DNA from: JALOOE01 sp964423545
GTDB lineage: Bacteria > Chloroflexota > Anaerolineae > CG2-30-64-16
Assembly (NCBI GenBank): GCA_964423545.1
Contig: CAYRFV010000065.1
Span: 1 to 21,936, forward strand
Direction of reading: 5' to 3'
Length of the DNA: 21,936 bases
In this document: positions 6,375 through 14,128 of the stretch, piece after piece
Layout of the letters: each line of letters starts with the position of its first letter
Numbering within the stretch: the first letter of the stretch is position 1
Position numbers and translations under genes: made by a program
Notes under the pieces: generated by a model
The model's input: the letters and a program-made list of their open reading frames with translations, nothing else
Database searches by the model: none
What the model was told of the DNA's origin: nothing

Positions 6375-6403
6375 TTGACAAACCATCGCCCTCGTGTCAT
6401 GAT
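6375..6403 (+). promoter_or_regulatory. sigma70-type promoter upstream of the URO-D-like gene
   Basis: Perfect TTGACA (6375-6380), 17-base spacer, CATGAT (6398-6403). The start would be near 6410, a ~36-base leader before the ATG at 6446. The remaining intergenic bases (6200-6374) show no gene. Confidence 0.5.
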
Positions 6404-6445
6404 CCACTTGCTTCAGACCCCAATTGCAGAGGCCTGCTCAAAGCC

Positions 6446-7525
6446 ATGACCATCCGCACCCAGCTAACCAGCCGCGAGCGAGTTCGCCTGGCCCTTGCCC
6501 ACCAGACAACCGACCGCATCCCGATCGCGATGGTGTGCTCAGGCCTCAACCGGGCTGCCGCCGTGGCCGCCGACACACTGCTGCGTCGAGAGCGGAGCAT
6601 CGATCTCGAGGGCTGGCTGCGGTCATTCATCGATATCCGCGGTGTGGCCCCTCGGTATGTTGGCCCGGCGCTACCGCCCGGCGAGGACATTTGGGGCGTG
6701 CGGCGTGCGGCGGTAAGCTACGGTCCAGGGGCCTACGACGAAATCGTCGGCTATCCGTTGGCCGAGGCGAACGAGATCGATGACCTGGAGCGGCACCGCT
6801 GGCCGACAACGGACTGGTACGACTATGCTTCGCTTCGAGACAGCATCGCCGCCGCGCAGACAGACGGCGAACACTGTCTGATGATTTCGAACGGGAACAT
6901 TTTCGAGTCGGCCTGGTACCTGCGCGGGTTCGAGCGACTGCTGCTCGATTTCTCGCTCCATCCGGACTTTGCACAGTCGCTGCTGGAGCGGGTGGCTGAT
7001 TTCCACATCGCGCACTTTCGACGTATGCTTGAGGTCGCTGACGGTGCGGTCGACCTGGCCTTCACGGCCGATGACATCGCCGGTCAACGCGGTCTGCTGA
7101 TGTCGCTCGACATGTGGGATCGTTTCCTCAGACCGCATCACGAACGCCTGAACAGGATGATTCACGGATTCGGCGTGAAGGTGATCTATCATTCGGATGG
7201 CGGCGTGGCGCCGGCCGTGCCTGGCCTGATCGAGATGGGCATCGACGTGTTGCAGGCGCTCCAGTTCAGCGCCCGCGGCATGGATCCGGCGGCGCTCAAA
7301 CGGGACTTCGGGGCACGACTTTGCTTTGAGGGGGGCGTGAGCGTACAGACAACCCTACCCTTCGGCACGACGGACGACGTGCGCAGCGAGACGGAAACGC
7401 TAATCGCTGTGCTTGGCAAAAACGGCGGCTACATCCTCGGGCCATCGCACGCTGTTCAGGCCGGCACACCTCCAGAAAACGTACTGGCCATGTTCGACAC
7501 GGCGCTTGGCTACTATCCACATTAA
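6446..7525 (+). CDS. uroporphyrinogen decarboxylase (URO-D) superfamily protein, not the heme enzyme
   Basis: 359 residues from the ATG at 6446. The in-frame extension back to 6332 spans the promoter and is rejected. The start R-E-R-V-R-L-A-L-A-H-Q-T-T-D-R-I-P-I, the V-K-V-I-Y-H-S-D-G-G segment (H249), G-M-D-P-A-A-L-K-R-D-F-G and C-F-E-G-G-V-S-V-Q are the signature stretches of the broad URO-D/cobamide methyltransferase fold. The RPxWxMRQAGR motif of true HemE is missing. The HxC zinc motif of MtaA/MtbA-type methyltransferases reads H-S-D here, so a thiol methyltransferase role is also unsupported. Paralogs of this kind often sit in catabolic clusters of Chloroflexota with unknown reactions. 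It lies 20 bases before the enolase-like gene and is surely co-transcribed with it. Confidence 0.8.
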   Translation: MTIRTQLTSRERVRLALAHQTTDRIPIAMVCSGLNRAAAVAADTLLRRERSIDLEGWLRSFIDIRGVAPRYVGPALPPGEDIWGVRRAAVSYGPGAYDEIVGYPLAEANEIDDLERHRWPTTDWYDYASLRDSIAAAQTDGEHCLMISNGNIFESAWYLRGFERLLLDFSLHPDFAQSLLERVADFHIAHFRRMLEVADGAVDLAFTADDIAGQRGLLMSLDMWDRFLRPHHERLNRMIHGFGVKVIYHSDGGVAPAVPGLIEMGIDVLQALQFSARGMDPAALKRDFGARLCFEGGVSVQTTLPFGTTDDVRSETETLIAVLGKNGGYILGPSHAVQAGTPPENVLAMFDTALGYYPH

Positions 7526-7545
7526 CCCACTACAGGAGCTCGACA

Positions 7546-8823
7546 GTGTCTACAGGAACAACAATCGTTTCGGTTTCGGCGCGACAGGTCTACTCGGACC
7601 GCGGCCATCCAGGCGTTGAGGCGACGGTAACGACCGCCAACGGCGCAAAGGGCGTAGCCATCTGCACGGCCGGAGTCTCCGTAGGCAGCCACGAGGTGGA
7701 ATTCGCCTACGACGGCGGCAAGAAGTGGCGCGGCAAAGGGGTCATGCGCGCCGTGAACGCGGTGAACGACCTCGTCGCACCCGCGCTCGCCGGCATGGAT
7801 GCGGCACAGCAGCAGGCAGTCGACCAGGCCATGCTCGACCTGGGCAAGCTCAAGGTCGGCGGAAACGCCACCGCGGCGGTCTCGGCTGCAGCGCTGAAGG
7901 CAGGCGCGGCTGCGCTCGGCATCCCCCTCTACCAGCACATCGGCGGAGTCAACGCCTGCACGCTCCCCGTGCCCGGTGTGATCTGCCTGGTGGGCAGCGA
8001 CCGGTACGGCAGCGGCGCGCGCTCCGGCGGCAAGCCGAGCTATTCGTTCATGTGCTATGGTTTCGAATCCTTCTCCGATGCCTCCTATGCCGGCTGGGAC
8101 ATCTCCGTGGCCTGGTCGGAGGTGCTCAACGAGAAGTTGGGGGTGCCTAAGCACTCGGTCGTGCACGCGCCGGGAGTGCCGCGCGGTTACGTCAAGGAAG
8201 ACCGCGAAATCTGGGACCTGATGGTGGAGACCATCCACAAGCTGGGCTACGAAGGCAAGATCGGCATCCAGGTCGATGTGGCATCTGAAACCTACTGGGA
8301 AGAGGATCAAGGACGCTACATCGGCATCTTCTCCGAGACCCCCAAGACGCAGGACGACCTGTTCAAGCTCTACCACATGATGGCCAAAGAGTATCCGTTC
8401 GTCATCCTGGAAGACCCGTTCGATGAAGATGACTATGAGAGCCACGCCATTCTCACCCGGGAGCTCGACATCCAGATCGTCGGTGACGACCTGTTCACGA
8501 CCGATCCCGTGCGCGTACAGCGAGGGATCGATGCGGGGGCGGCCAACACCGTCCTGCTCAAGGTCAACCAGATCGGCACTATCTCCGAGGCGCTGGATAT
8601 GATCCAGCTCGCCTACCGCAACGGCTACGCCGTGATGCCGTGCAGCAGCCGCGGGGAGGGCGCGGACATTGCCGACTACTGCGTCGGCATCAACGCCGGC
8701 ACCGTGCGCGAGAGCGCCACCGGCCCGACGGGCAATCGCTTCCTGCAGATCGAGGCGGAGCTCGGCAGACGCGCCAAATTCCTGGGCCGCCGGGCGCTGA
8801 AGGGCCGCCGGTTCGAGAAGTAG
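7546..8823 (+). CDS. divergent enolase paralog, canonical catalytic residues replaced
   Basis: 425 residues. GTG start at 7546 with AGGAG 8 bases upstream. Overall it follows phosphopyruvate hydratase. The three Mg ligands are present: D244 in I-Q-V-D-V-A-S-E, E289 in I-L-E-D-P-F-D-E-D-D and D314 in V-G-D-D-L-F-T-T-D, and the K345 equivalent is K339 in L-L-K-V-N-Q-I-G-T. The rest of the glycolytic active site is not. The S-G-A-S-T-G loop reads T-A-G-V-S-V-G-S-H-E, Q-E-F-M is Y-S-F-M, the G-D-E-G-G-F-A-P block is gone, S-H-R-S-G-E is C-S-S-R-G-E (His to S367), and the K396 position appears as R388. It is thus unlikely to interconvert 2-phosphoglycerate and PEP. Its place between a URO-D-like gene and a galactonate dehydratase suggests dehydration or isomerisation of another acid. 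Residue matches are by eye. Confidence 0.82.
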   Translation: MSTGTTIVSVSARQVYSDRGHPGVEATVTTANGAKGVAICTAGVSVGSHEVEFAYDGGKKWRGKGVMRAVNAVNDLVAPALAGMDAAQQQAVDQAMLDLGKLKVGGNATAAVSAAALKAGAAALGIPLYQHIGGVNACTLPVPGVICLVGSDRYGSGARSGGKPSYSFMCYGFESFSDASYAGWDISVAWSEVLNEKLGVPKHSVVHAPGVPRGYVKEDREIWDLMVETIHKLGYEGKIGIQVDVASETYWEEDQGRYIGIFSETPKTQDDLFKLYHMMAKEYPFVILEDPFDEDDYESHAILTRELDIQIVGDDLFTTDPVRVQRGIDAGAANTVLLKVNQIGTISEALDMIQLAYRNGYAVMPCSSRGEGADIADYCVGINAGTVRESATGPTGNRFLQIEAELGRRAKFLGRRALKGRRFEK

Positions 8824-8870
8824 TTATCTAGCCCAGCCAGTGTGGCTCCGTAGCGAGCCTGCTTCTGGCC

Positions 8871-8940
8871 CACGGATGGCGCAGATCAGCACGAAAGCGT
8901 CAGCGTCACGCTCGCTCTGTGCCGATCGGCGCCATCCGTG
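8871..8940. repeat. long inverted repeat between the enolase-like gene and dgoD
   Basis: CACGGATGGCGC (8871-8882) is the exact reverse complement of 8929-8940. The inner bases add an imperfect GATCAGCAC/GTGCCGATC stem and a small terminal hairpin, giving a ~70-base stem-loop. It sits between two co-oriented genes and could attenuate read-through, stabilise RNA ends or bind a dimeric regulator. No T-tract follows. Confidence 0.6.
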
Positions 8941-8970
8941 CGTCTGTCCTGAATGTCACGGGAGGTCCTG

Positions 8971-10113
8971 ATGCGCATTGCCAAGATCGAGCAGTTCTTC
9001 CCCCTCAAACGCACGCGCCTGGTCAAGATCACGACCGACGACGGACTGGTGGGCTGGGGCGAGACCACGCTGGAGGGGAAGCCCAAGAGCGTCGCCGCCG
9101 CGGTCGACGAGCTGGCCGATTACCTGATCGGCAAGGATCCGCTCCGCATCGAGCACCACTGGCAGCATACCTACCGCTCGGCCTTCTTCCGGGGCGGACC
9201 CGTGCTGATGACTGCGCTGTCGGGCATCGACCAGGCGCTCTGGGACATCACTGGCAAAGCCTACGGCCTCCCTGTCTACAAGCTGCTGGGCGGCGCGGTG
9301 CGAGATCGGCTGCGGGTCTACGCGCACTGGGGCATCCGCGACCTGAGTGACGAAGGGCTGGCCGCGGCGAGTGAACGGCTGGAGCGGCTGCGCAGGCTGG
9401 GCGGCTACACGGCATTCAAGTCCGGTCCGCCGGGCAAGTGGCGCGGGCACGAGCCGCCGGCTGTCATCGACCGCTTCGTGAAGTGCGCCTACTTAATGCG
9501 CGAGTGGGTCGGTCCCGAGGTCGAGCTGGCGTTCGATTTCCACGGCAAGATGACCCCCGCCCTTGCGATTGAGATCTGCCGTGAGCTGCAGGGGATGCGG
9601 CCGATGTTCGTGGAAGAGCCTGTGCCCCAGGAGAACGTCGACGCGCTCAAGCTGGTCTCCGATCATGCACCGTTCCCTATCGCTACCGGCGAACGATTCC
9701 TGACGAGGTGGGGTTTTCGGGAGGTGTTCGAGAAAGGTGCGGCCGCCTACATCCAGCCCGATATCTCGCACTGCGGCGGCATCAGCGAGCTGAAACGAAT
9801 CGCCAATATGGCGGAGGTGTACTACGTCCACCTCATGCCGCACTGCGCCATCGGCCCGGTGGCATTGGCGGCCGCGCTGCACGTGGATGCCGTCGTACCG
9901 AACTTCCTGATCCAGGAACAGATCGATCAGAGCCTGGGCGGTGGATTGTTGACACACGATTGGCAGGTAGTGAACGGGCACATCGAACTGCCGACGCAGC
10001 CGGGGTTGGGGTTCGAGATCGATGAGGTCGCGGCGCAGCGCCAGATTGTCTACACCGAGGAGTTGGGCGGCGAACACTACAACGAGACGGACGGCAGCGT
10101 GGCGGATTGGTAG
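8971..10113 (+). CDS. dgoD: D-galactonate dehydratase family enzyme
   Basis: 380 residues (E. coli DgoD is 382). ATG at 8971 with GGGAGG just upstream. A second ATG at 8953 has no ribosome site. Enolase-superfamily, mandelate racemase subgroup. The metal ligands D189 (F-D-F-H-G-K), E215 (V-E-E-P-V) and E241 (T-G-E-R), and the catalytic H191 and H291 (M-P-H-C-A-I-G-P), each match DgoD D183, E209, E235, H185 and H285 with a constant offset of +6. R-G-G-P-V-L-M-T-A-L-S-G-I-D-Q-A-L-W-D-I-T-G-K is also nearly identical in style. DgoD removes water from D-galactonate to give 2-keto-3-deoxygalactonate in the cytoplasm (De Ley-Doudoroff pathway). A related aldonate could be the true substrate. No KDGal kinase or aldolase is in the window. 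Confidence 0.85.
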   Translation: MRIAKIEQFFPLKRTRLVKITTDDGLVGWGETTLEGKPKSVAAAVDELADYLIGKDPLRIEHHWQHTYRSAFFRGGPVLMTALSGIDQALWDITGKAYGLPVYKLLGGAVRDRLRVYAHWGIRDLSDEGLAAASERLERLRRLGGYTAFKSGPPGKWRGHEPPAVIDRFVKCAYLMREWVGPEVELAFDFHGKMTPALAIEICRELQGMRPMFVEEPVPQENVDALKLVSDHAPFPIATGERFLTRWGFREVFEKGAAAYIQPDISHCGGISELKRIANMAEVYYVHLMPHCAIGPVALAAALHVDAVVPNFLIQEQIDQSLGGGLLTHDWQVVNGHIELPTQPGLGFEIDEVAAQRQIVYTEELGGEHYNETDGSVADW

Positions 10114-10133
10114 GTCTGGCGACCAAAAAACTA

Positions 10134-10162
10134 TTGCGCGAAGCGTCGTCCTATGCTATAAT
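10134..10162 (+). promoter_or_regulatory. strong extended -10 promoter of the lipoprotein gene
   Basis: TTGCGC (10134-10139), 17-base spacer, TGC-TATAAT with a perfect -10 at 10157-10162 and an extended -10 TGn. Expected start about 10169, a ~52-base leader with GAGGAGGTGA at 10208-10217. Confidence 0.7.
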
Positions 10163-10220
10163 CGTCGATAACAGCACCCACATATCGGTCCTCCGGTCTC
10201 TCTCAACGAGGAGGTGAATC

Positions 10221-12278
10221 ATGGCGCGCACATCGACGTCGGCGAAGCCAGCGCAAGTCCTCATCGCAGCAGTGCTGATGTTGTCATTAGTGTCCGGCTG
10301 TGGCGGGAAAAGCCAGCCGACTCCCAAACCGGCTGCCCAGTCCGCCCAGACGGCCGGCCAGCCCACTCGCACTTCGGTGCAACCTGCTCAGACGGCCGGC
10401 GCTCCAACCCGCTCGCCTGCTCAGCCTTCCCAAGCCCCCACCCTTGCGGCGGTTCCTGCATCGTCGACTCCTGCAGCCGTACGATCTCCAACGCCAGTCG
10501 CACGGCCTGGCAAATTCGCTGATCCGAAGGAACTGGACAGCTACCGCATGAAGACCACGATGTGGCCCAAAGGCGAGGATCGGACTAAGGGCAGTGTCAT
10601 CATCACCGAATGGGTTAAGAACCCGCAGGCAGAGCGCGTGGTGATGGGCGACATCGAGACGATCACCATCGGCGCCAAGACCTGGGCGAAGATGATGGGC
10701 CGTTGGGTGGAGCAGGATCGGCCGCAGACGGCCCAGGGCGAAGCCCAGGCAGCCGACCTGATGCGCCAGATCGAGGACAAGATCGTCTACAAGGAGGTCG
10801 GACGGGAGACGGTCAACGGGATTCCCTGCAAGAAATACACCTACAGCGGCGAGGCCACGGTGACGCTGGATCAAGGGGCTCTGAAGGGCCAGGCCACCCT
10901 GCTGGGCAAAGGCGAAATGTGGGTGGCCGATCAGCCCGGCCTGCCCTCAGTGATGATCCGCAATCGCGGGGAGACTGAAATGAGGCTGCTGGCCACTCCG
11001 CCCGCCGGTGCGAAGCTCGGCGACTTGAACCTGGCAACCGGCATGGAGATCGATCTCACCGACATCAATCAGCCGATCACGATCAAGCCACCGACCGAGG
11101 TCTTCACCCCGCCTGCGCCGCCCGCCCTTCCTACCGGGCGGGCCACGCCGACACGCGGCGCCGGGCTTCCCGTCGTGCCTGGCCAGGCCGCACTGACGCC
11201 GGCGCCTGAGTTGAAGCCATGTTTCGATAGCTTCCCCATCCCGCCGGGCGCCAAGGCGGACGCAGAGACCACCGGTGTCGGCCGAATCATTGCCGCTGCG
11301 ATGGGCAGCCCCAGCGAGTCGCGCGGCTTTCAGACGACCAATCCGTACGCTGAGGTGCAGGCTTTCTATCAGACGGAACCCGCCAAAGCCGGCTGGCAAG
11401 CGGGAACCCCGTTTGCCGTGCAGGAAGGTGTGCAGTGGTGGGTCAAAGACAAGTTCGTGATTGCCTTGAACATCTTCCCGCCCTCGCAAAGCCGCAAGGA
11501 GACCCGAATCTCAGTCGTCTGCGCGATGAACCGGGGCTCGGCCGCTCCAAGCCCGGCGCGGACCGCCGTGGTGGTCCCGCAGCCAACGGCCACGCAGGTC
11601 GCCGCTCCCGTGAGAACCCCGACAGGTGCGACGCCAGCGACGCCAGCGGGTTCGGCCGCCGTCTGGAACTTCGATGTTCCCAATGATGAGAGCTGGTATG
11701 GCGAAGGCGGCATCGACGCCACTGTCGGCACCGAGGACCGGCCCGGTTTCCTGCGGTTCACCGCGCCAAGCGGCAACGATCTGTTCCCCAACACGAACCT
11801 GGATGCGCCCACCGTCTTCCGAGTCGTCAACGGCGACTTCACGATGGAAGCACAAGTGGAGTTCGCGCCCACGGAAGACTATCAGGGTGCGGGCGTCTTC
11901 ATCTGGCAAGATCGGGAGAACTTCGTTCGGCTTGAGCGCTGCTACAGCGGGATCGGCGGTGGCGAGAGCGGCATCTGCTTCCTGAAGGTGTCAAATGGTG
12001 AGATCGAGTCGATCGCGGGCGCGCCACAGCTCCCAACGACTGCCAAACGCGTCGACTTGCGCCTGCAGCGGGCCGGCAAGCGTGTGACCGCCTGGTGGCG
12101 CGAGGCTTCGGCCGGCCCGGCCGGCGCCTGGCAGCCCGTAGGCAGCGTGGAAATCGACCTGCCCGGTGGTCCACAGCCGCTCAGCGAGCAGGCGCTCAGA
12201 GCCGGTATGCTGTTGTGCGTCGAAGGAGCGGCGGAGATCAGCGCGGACTTCGATGCGTTCCGGCTCTGGACACAGTAA
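10221..12278 (+). CDS. multidomain surface lipoprotein with a DUF1349-like C-terminal domain
   Basis: 685 residues. A lipoprotein signal peptide (basic start, hydrophobic 13-25) ends in L-V-S-G-C with lipidated C27. A Pro/Thr/Gln/Ala-rich linker (~28-96) precedes a first folded domain (~97-290: D-S-Y-R-M-K-T-T-M-W, E-W-V-K-N-P, I-T-I-G-A-K-T-W-A-K) resembling LppX/LolA-type lipoproteins. A second Pro linker, a ~110-residue domain (F-P-I-P-P-G-A-K to V-V-C-A-M) and a third linker follow. The C-terminal ~200 residues (W-N-F-D-V-P, D-F-T-M-E-A-Q-V-E-F, Y-Q-G-A-G-V-F-I-W-Q-D, F-V-R-L-E-R) look like the concanavalin-like DUF1349 domain, often carbohydrate-associated. Its own strong promoter separates it from dgoD. 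Glycan binding or membrane-anchored substrate capture is plausible but inferred. Confidence 0.8.
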   Translation: MARTSTSAKPAQVLIAAVLMLSLVSGCGGKSQPTPKPAAQSAQTAGQPTRTSVQPAQTAGAPTRSPAQPSQAPTLAAVPASSTPAAVRSPTPVARPGKFADPKELDSYRMKTTMWPKGEDRTKGSVIITEWVKNPQAERVVMGDIETITIGAKTWAKMMGRWVEQDRPQTAQGEAQAADLMRQIEDKIVYKEVGRETVNGIPCKKYTYSGEATVTLDQGALKGQATLLGKGEMWVADQPGLPSVMIRNRGETEMRLLATPPAGAKLGDLNLATGMEIDLTDINQPITIKPPTEVFTPPAPPALPTGRATPTRGAGLPVVPGQAALTPAPELKPCFDSFPIPPGAKADAETTGVGRIIAAAMGSPSESRGFQTTNPYAEVQAFYQTEPAKAGWQAGTPFAVQEGVQWWVKDKFVIALNIFPPSQSRKETRISVVCAMNRGSAAPSPARTAVVVPQPTATQVAAPVRTPTGATPATPAGSAAVWNFDVPNDESWYGEGGIDATVGTEDRPGFLRFTAPSGNDLFPNTNLDAPTVFRVVNGDFTMEAQVEFAPTEDYQGAGVFIWQDRENFVRLERCYSGIGGGESGICFLKVSNGEIESIAGAPQLPTTAKRVDLRLQRAGKRVTAWWREASAGPAGAWQPVGSVEIDLPGGPQPLSEQALRAGMLLCVEGAAEISADFDAFRLWTQ

Positions 12279-12290
12279 GCGCAAACAGCT

Positions 12291-12325
12291 GCGGCGGCTG
12301 CGATGCGCTTCATCGCAGCCGCCGC
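12291..12325. terminator. bidirectional terminator hairpin between convergent genes
   Basis: Perfect 15-bp stem (12291-12305 with 12311-12325) and a 5-base loop, placed 12 bases after the lipoprotein stop. Its right arm lies inside the last codons of the convergent isomerase-like gene, so the terminator also encodes that protein's C terminus (V-V-R-R-L-R). No long T-tract on either side. Confidence 0.65.
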
Positions 12326-13824
12326 ACCACCTGCGACCGTCTGTACCCTGGCGCGGTCACGTTCACGCACTCGATCCCCCAACACCGGGCGAAATCTTCA
12401 ACGAGCTGCCCGATGTGACCCACGCCCAACGCAAAGTGATGCGTTGGCCCCTCCAGGCTCCAGTTGGCGATAAAAGAGCGCAGGTCAGGCGGAAAGCGGC
12501 AGCGGGTGTTGGTGTTGCCGGTGGGTGGGATAGGGCCGGGCAGCGATTCTCCCTCAGCCACCACGAGCTTGAACCGGCCGTCGTCGGTCTGCGTCAGCGC
12601 CACGCAAGTGATGGGGCCGTTGCGGATCTGAAACTCCACGCCGATGCCCGCGCCTCGCTTGCCGTGCAGCACGCTCAGCCCGCGCAGCACGGGCCTGCCC
12701 TGGGCCACTCCGATATGATGCGGGCCGTCATGACCGACCAGCACGATGTCGTGTTGGAAGTCGCACGGGTGGATCTCTGCGAAGCTGCCTCCCGCCTCCA
12801 GCCGATCCACGATCAGCATCGCCACGCAGTTTTTGATGTCCAGCTCTCCCGCCACCGGGAAACCTCGCCCGGTGAGCAGCGACGCGCCCACCCACAGCGA
12901 TGAGCCCAATCGCTCGTTGGCGTTGTCGTTCAGCCCGCGATAGTAGTATGCCAGCCCGCTCAGCCTGAACTTGTGGATCAGGCGGTCCAGCCCGCACGCG
13001 GTCCTGGCCGACCACGCGACGTCGTCCGGCCGGGCCGGACCCGCGATGGGATCACTGCCGGGCGCAGGGAAGTCGAAGAGCGCATGGATCTCCTCGATCT
13101 TGCGCGACGCCTCCGCGTCCGTCACCTCCTCCACGCACGCGGCCAGGTCGTCCAGCTCGATGTGCTCACAGTGCATGCCGAAGACCGCATCGAACATCGT
13201 GGGATCGGAGTTGATATCGAGCATTCCCTCGTAGACGTGCCCCATCACGCCGATGCGGGCGCTGCGCACCGCGGCGCCCGCCCGCGCCACCTTGCACCAG
13301 TCGAGGATGCGCTGCCAGGCGGGCTCGTCGTCGTACAGCGTACCCACCACCATGCCGGCGACCTCGATGTTGGCCCGGCCCAGCGCGCAGCACACCTCCG
13401 GCAGGCTGGTCTGGTTGTCGTGCTCGAGCTGCATGGCGGTCGTTCCGTGTTCGTAGTCCATGGCCTGCGTCGGCTGGAGCGAGGCGATCAGGAGCGGCGC
13501 ACACGCCCGCTGCACGACGGGCAGCACGGTGCTGCTGAGAGCATAGGTGCTCATGAAGCAGATCAGGAAATCCACCTGCTCGCGGCGAAACATGTCGCCC
13601 GTCTTGACCGCTGCATCGGGATGATCCACCAGGCCGCCGGAGACGATATCCACCCCGGCCGACCGCAAACGGTCCTCGAAGTAGCCCTGATGGCCGATCA
13701 GCCGCTCCCTCAGGCCGGGGAACTGATGCCAATAGAACCAGCAGCCGCAGCCGAAGACGCCGATCCTGGCGCTGCCATAGTGACGCGTGAAGAGTTCGTC
13801 GAAGGTGACCCGGTGAGCATCCAT
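12310..13824 (-). CDS. L-arabinose/L-fucose isomerase family protein
   Basis: 504 residues, ATG complementary to 13822-13824 with GGGAGG four bases upstream. The middle (R-I-G-V-M-G-H-V-Y-E-G-M, D-P-T-M-F-D-A-V-F-G-M-H-C-E-H-I-E-L-D-D-L and V-E-E-V-T-D-A-E-A) matches L-arabinose isomerase patterns. The four Mn ligands of AraA appear conserved as E327 (G-E-L-D-I-K), E350 (F-A-E-I-H), H365 (V-G-H-D-G-P-H-H) and H462 or H463 (T-H-H-F-A-L-G). Such enzymes interconvert aldoses and ketoses in the cytoplasm. Divergence elsewhere (an unusual G-C-G-C-W-F-Y-W-H-Q-F start and a P-C-D-F-Q-H-D segment) argues for another sugar than arabinose. It faces the sulfatase gene divergently, which fits a role in using desulfated sugars. 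It is close to COG2160/COG2407 by pattern only. Confidence 0.78.
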   Translation of the reverse strand: MDAHRVTFDELFTRHYGSARIGVFGCGCWFYWHQFPGLRERLIGHQGYFEDRLRSAGVDIVSGGLVDHPDAAVKTGDMFRREQVDFLICFMSTYALSSTVLPVVQRACAPLLIASLQPTQAMDYEHGTTAMQLEHDNQTSLPEVCCALGRANIEVAGMVVGTLYDDEPAWQRILDWCKVARAGAAVRSARIGVMGHVYEGMLDINSDPTMFDAVFGMHCEHIELDDLAACVEEVTDAEASRKIEEIHALFDFPAPGSDPIAGPARPDDVAWSARTACGLDRLIHKFRLSGLAYYYRGLNDNANERLGSSLWVGASLLTGRGFPVAGELDIKNCVAMLIVDRLEAGGSFAEIHPCDFQHDIVLVGHDGPHHIGVAQGRPVLRGLSVLHGKRGAGIGVEFQIRNGPITCVALTQTDDGRFKLVVAEGESLPGPIPPTGNTNTRCRFPPDLRSFIANWSLEGPTHHFALGVGHIGQLVEDFARCWGIECVNVTAPGYRRSQVVRRLR

Positions 13825-13979
13825 GCTGCCTCCCGTCTCTCGTGATTGGGAATCGACCGATCCACCCTAATCCGCGCACTGGGAATTGTCAAATCTTCTG
13901 CATGCGCGCTCGTGCCGTGCCTTTCTGCAATCTTCCCAGCACCGAGGGATGATCGATCCGCCGACGAGGAGCGATGACT

Positions 13980-14008
13980 TTGGCTCCATCTCACGGACGT
14001 AGTATAAT
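13980..14008 (+). promoter_or_regulatory. promoter for the sulfatase side, overlapped by a minus-strand -10
   Basis: TTGGCT (13980-13985), 17 bases, perfect TATAAT (14003-14008). On the other strand TATACT lies at 14006-14001, so the two directions would share -10 bases. Only the plus-strand promoter has a fair -35. Confidence 0.5.
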
Positions 14009-14014
14009 CTCACT

Positions 14015-14116
14015 ATGCTGCCGCTTGACTGCCTGCTGTCCGCTGCACTCAAACAACGCCCTCGCAGTCCGGGCGCCAGCGATCTGCCCGACTACGTGTT
14101 CCACCGCAATCGATAG
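14015..14116 (+). CDS. possible leaderless 33-residue small protein
   Basis: ATG at 14015, seven bases after the TATAAT box and so at the expected transcription start. The frame runs M-L-P-L-D-C-L-L-S-A-A-L-K-Q and ends in D-Y-V-F-H-R-N-R with TAG at 14114-14116, 12 bases before the sulfatase ATG. It has no ribosome site. It could be a leader peptide coupling translation to the sulfatase, a remnant, or chance. No family recognised. Confidence 0.3.
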   Translation: MLPLDCLLSAALKQRPRSPGASDLPDYVFHRNR

Positions 14117-14128
14117 GACACCCTCATC

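Larger units (their letters stand above)
13825..14128. other. divergent intergenic region between the isomerase and first sulfatase genes
   Basis: 304 bases separating divergent genes. It contains a plus-strand promoter (13980-14008), a possible minus-strand -10 overlapping it (TATACT, 14006-14001) and one short reading frame (14015-14116). A GATCGATCC/GGATCG-like element near 13950 and the GGGAAT motif repeated near 13847 and 13881 are possible operator pieces, but none is convincing. Confidence 0.5.

Noticed and set aside
6446..7525. HemE (heme biosynthesis)
   Set aside because: The N-terminal MRQAGR signature is missing and no heme genes lie nearby.
7522..8445. 307-codon minus-strand frame opposite the enolase-like gene
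   Set aside because: No motif or ribosome site; caused by high third-position GC on the coding strand.
7546..8823. Glycolytic enolase (eno)
   Set aside because: The acid/base residues and phosphate-binding loops of true enolase are replaced although the metal ligands remain.
12973..13845. 290-codon plus-strand frame opposite the isomerase gene
   Set aside because: Composition is that of an antisense shadow (His/Arg/Gln-rich, no motifs), while the minus-strand frame carries conserved isomerase residues.
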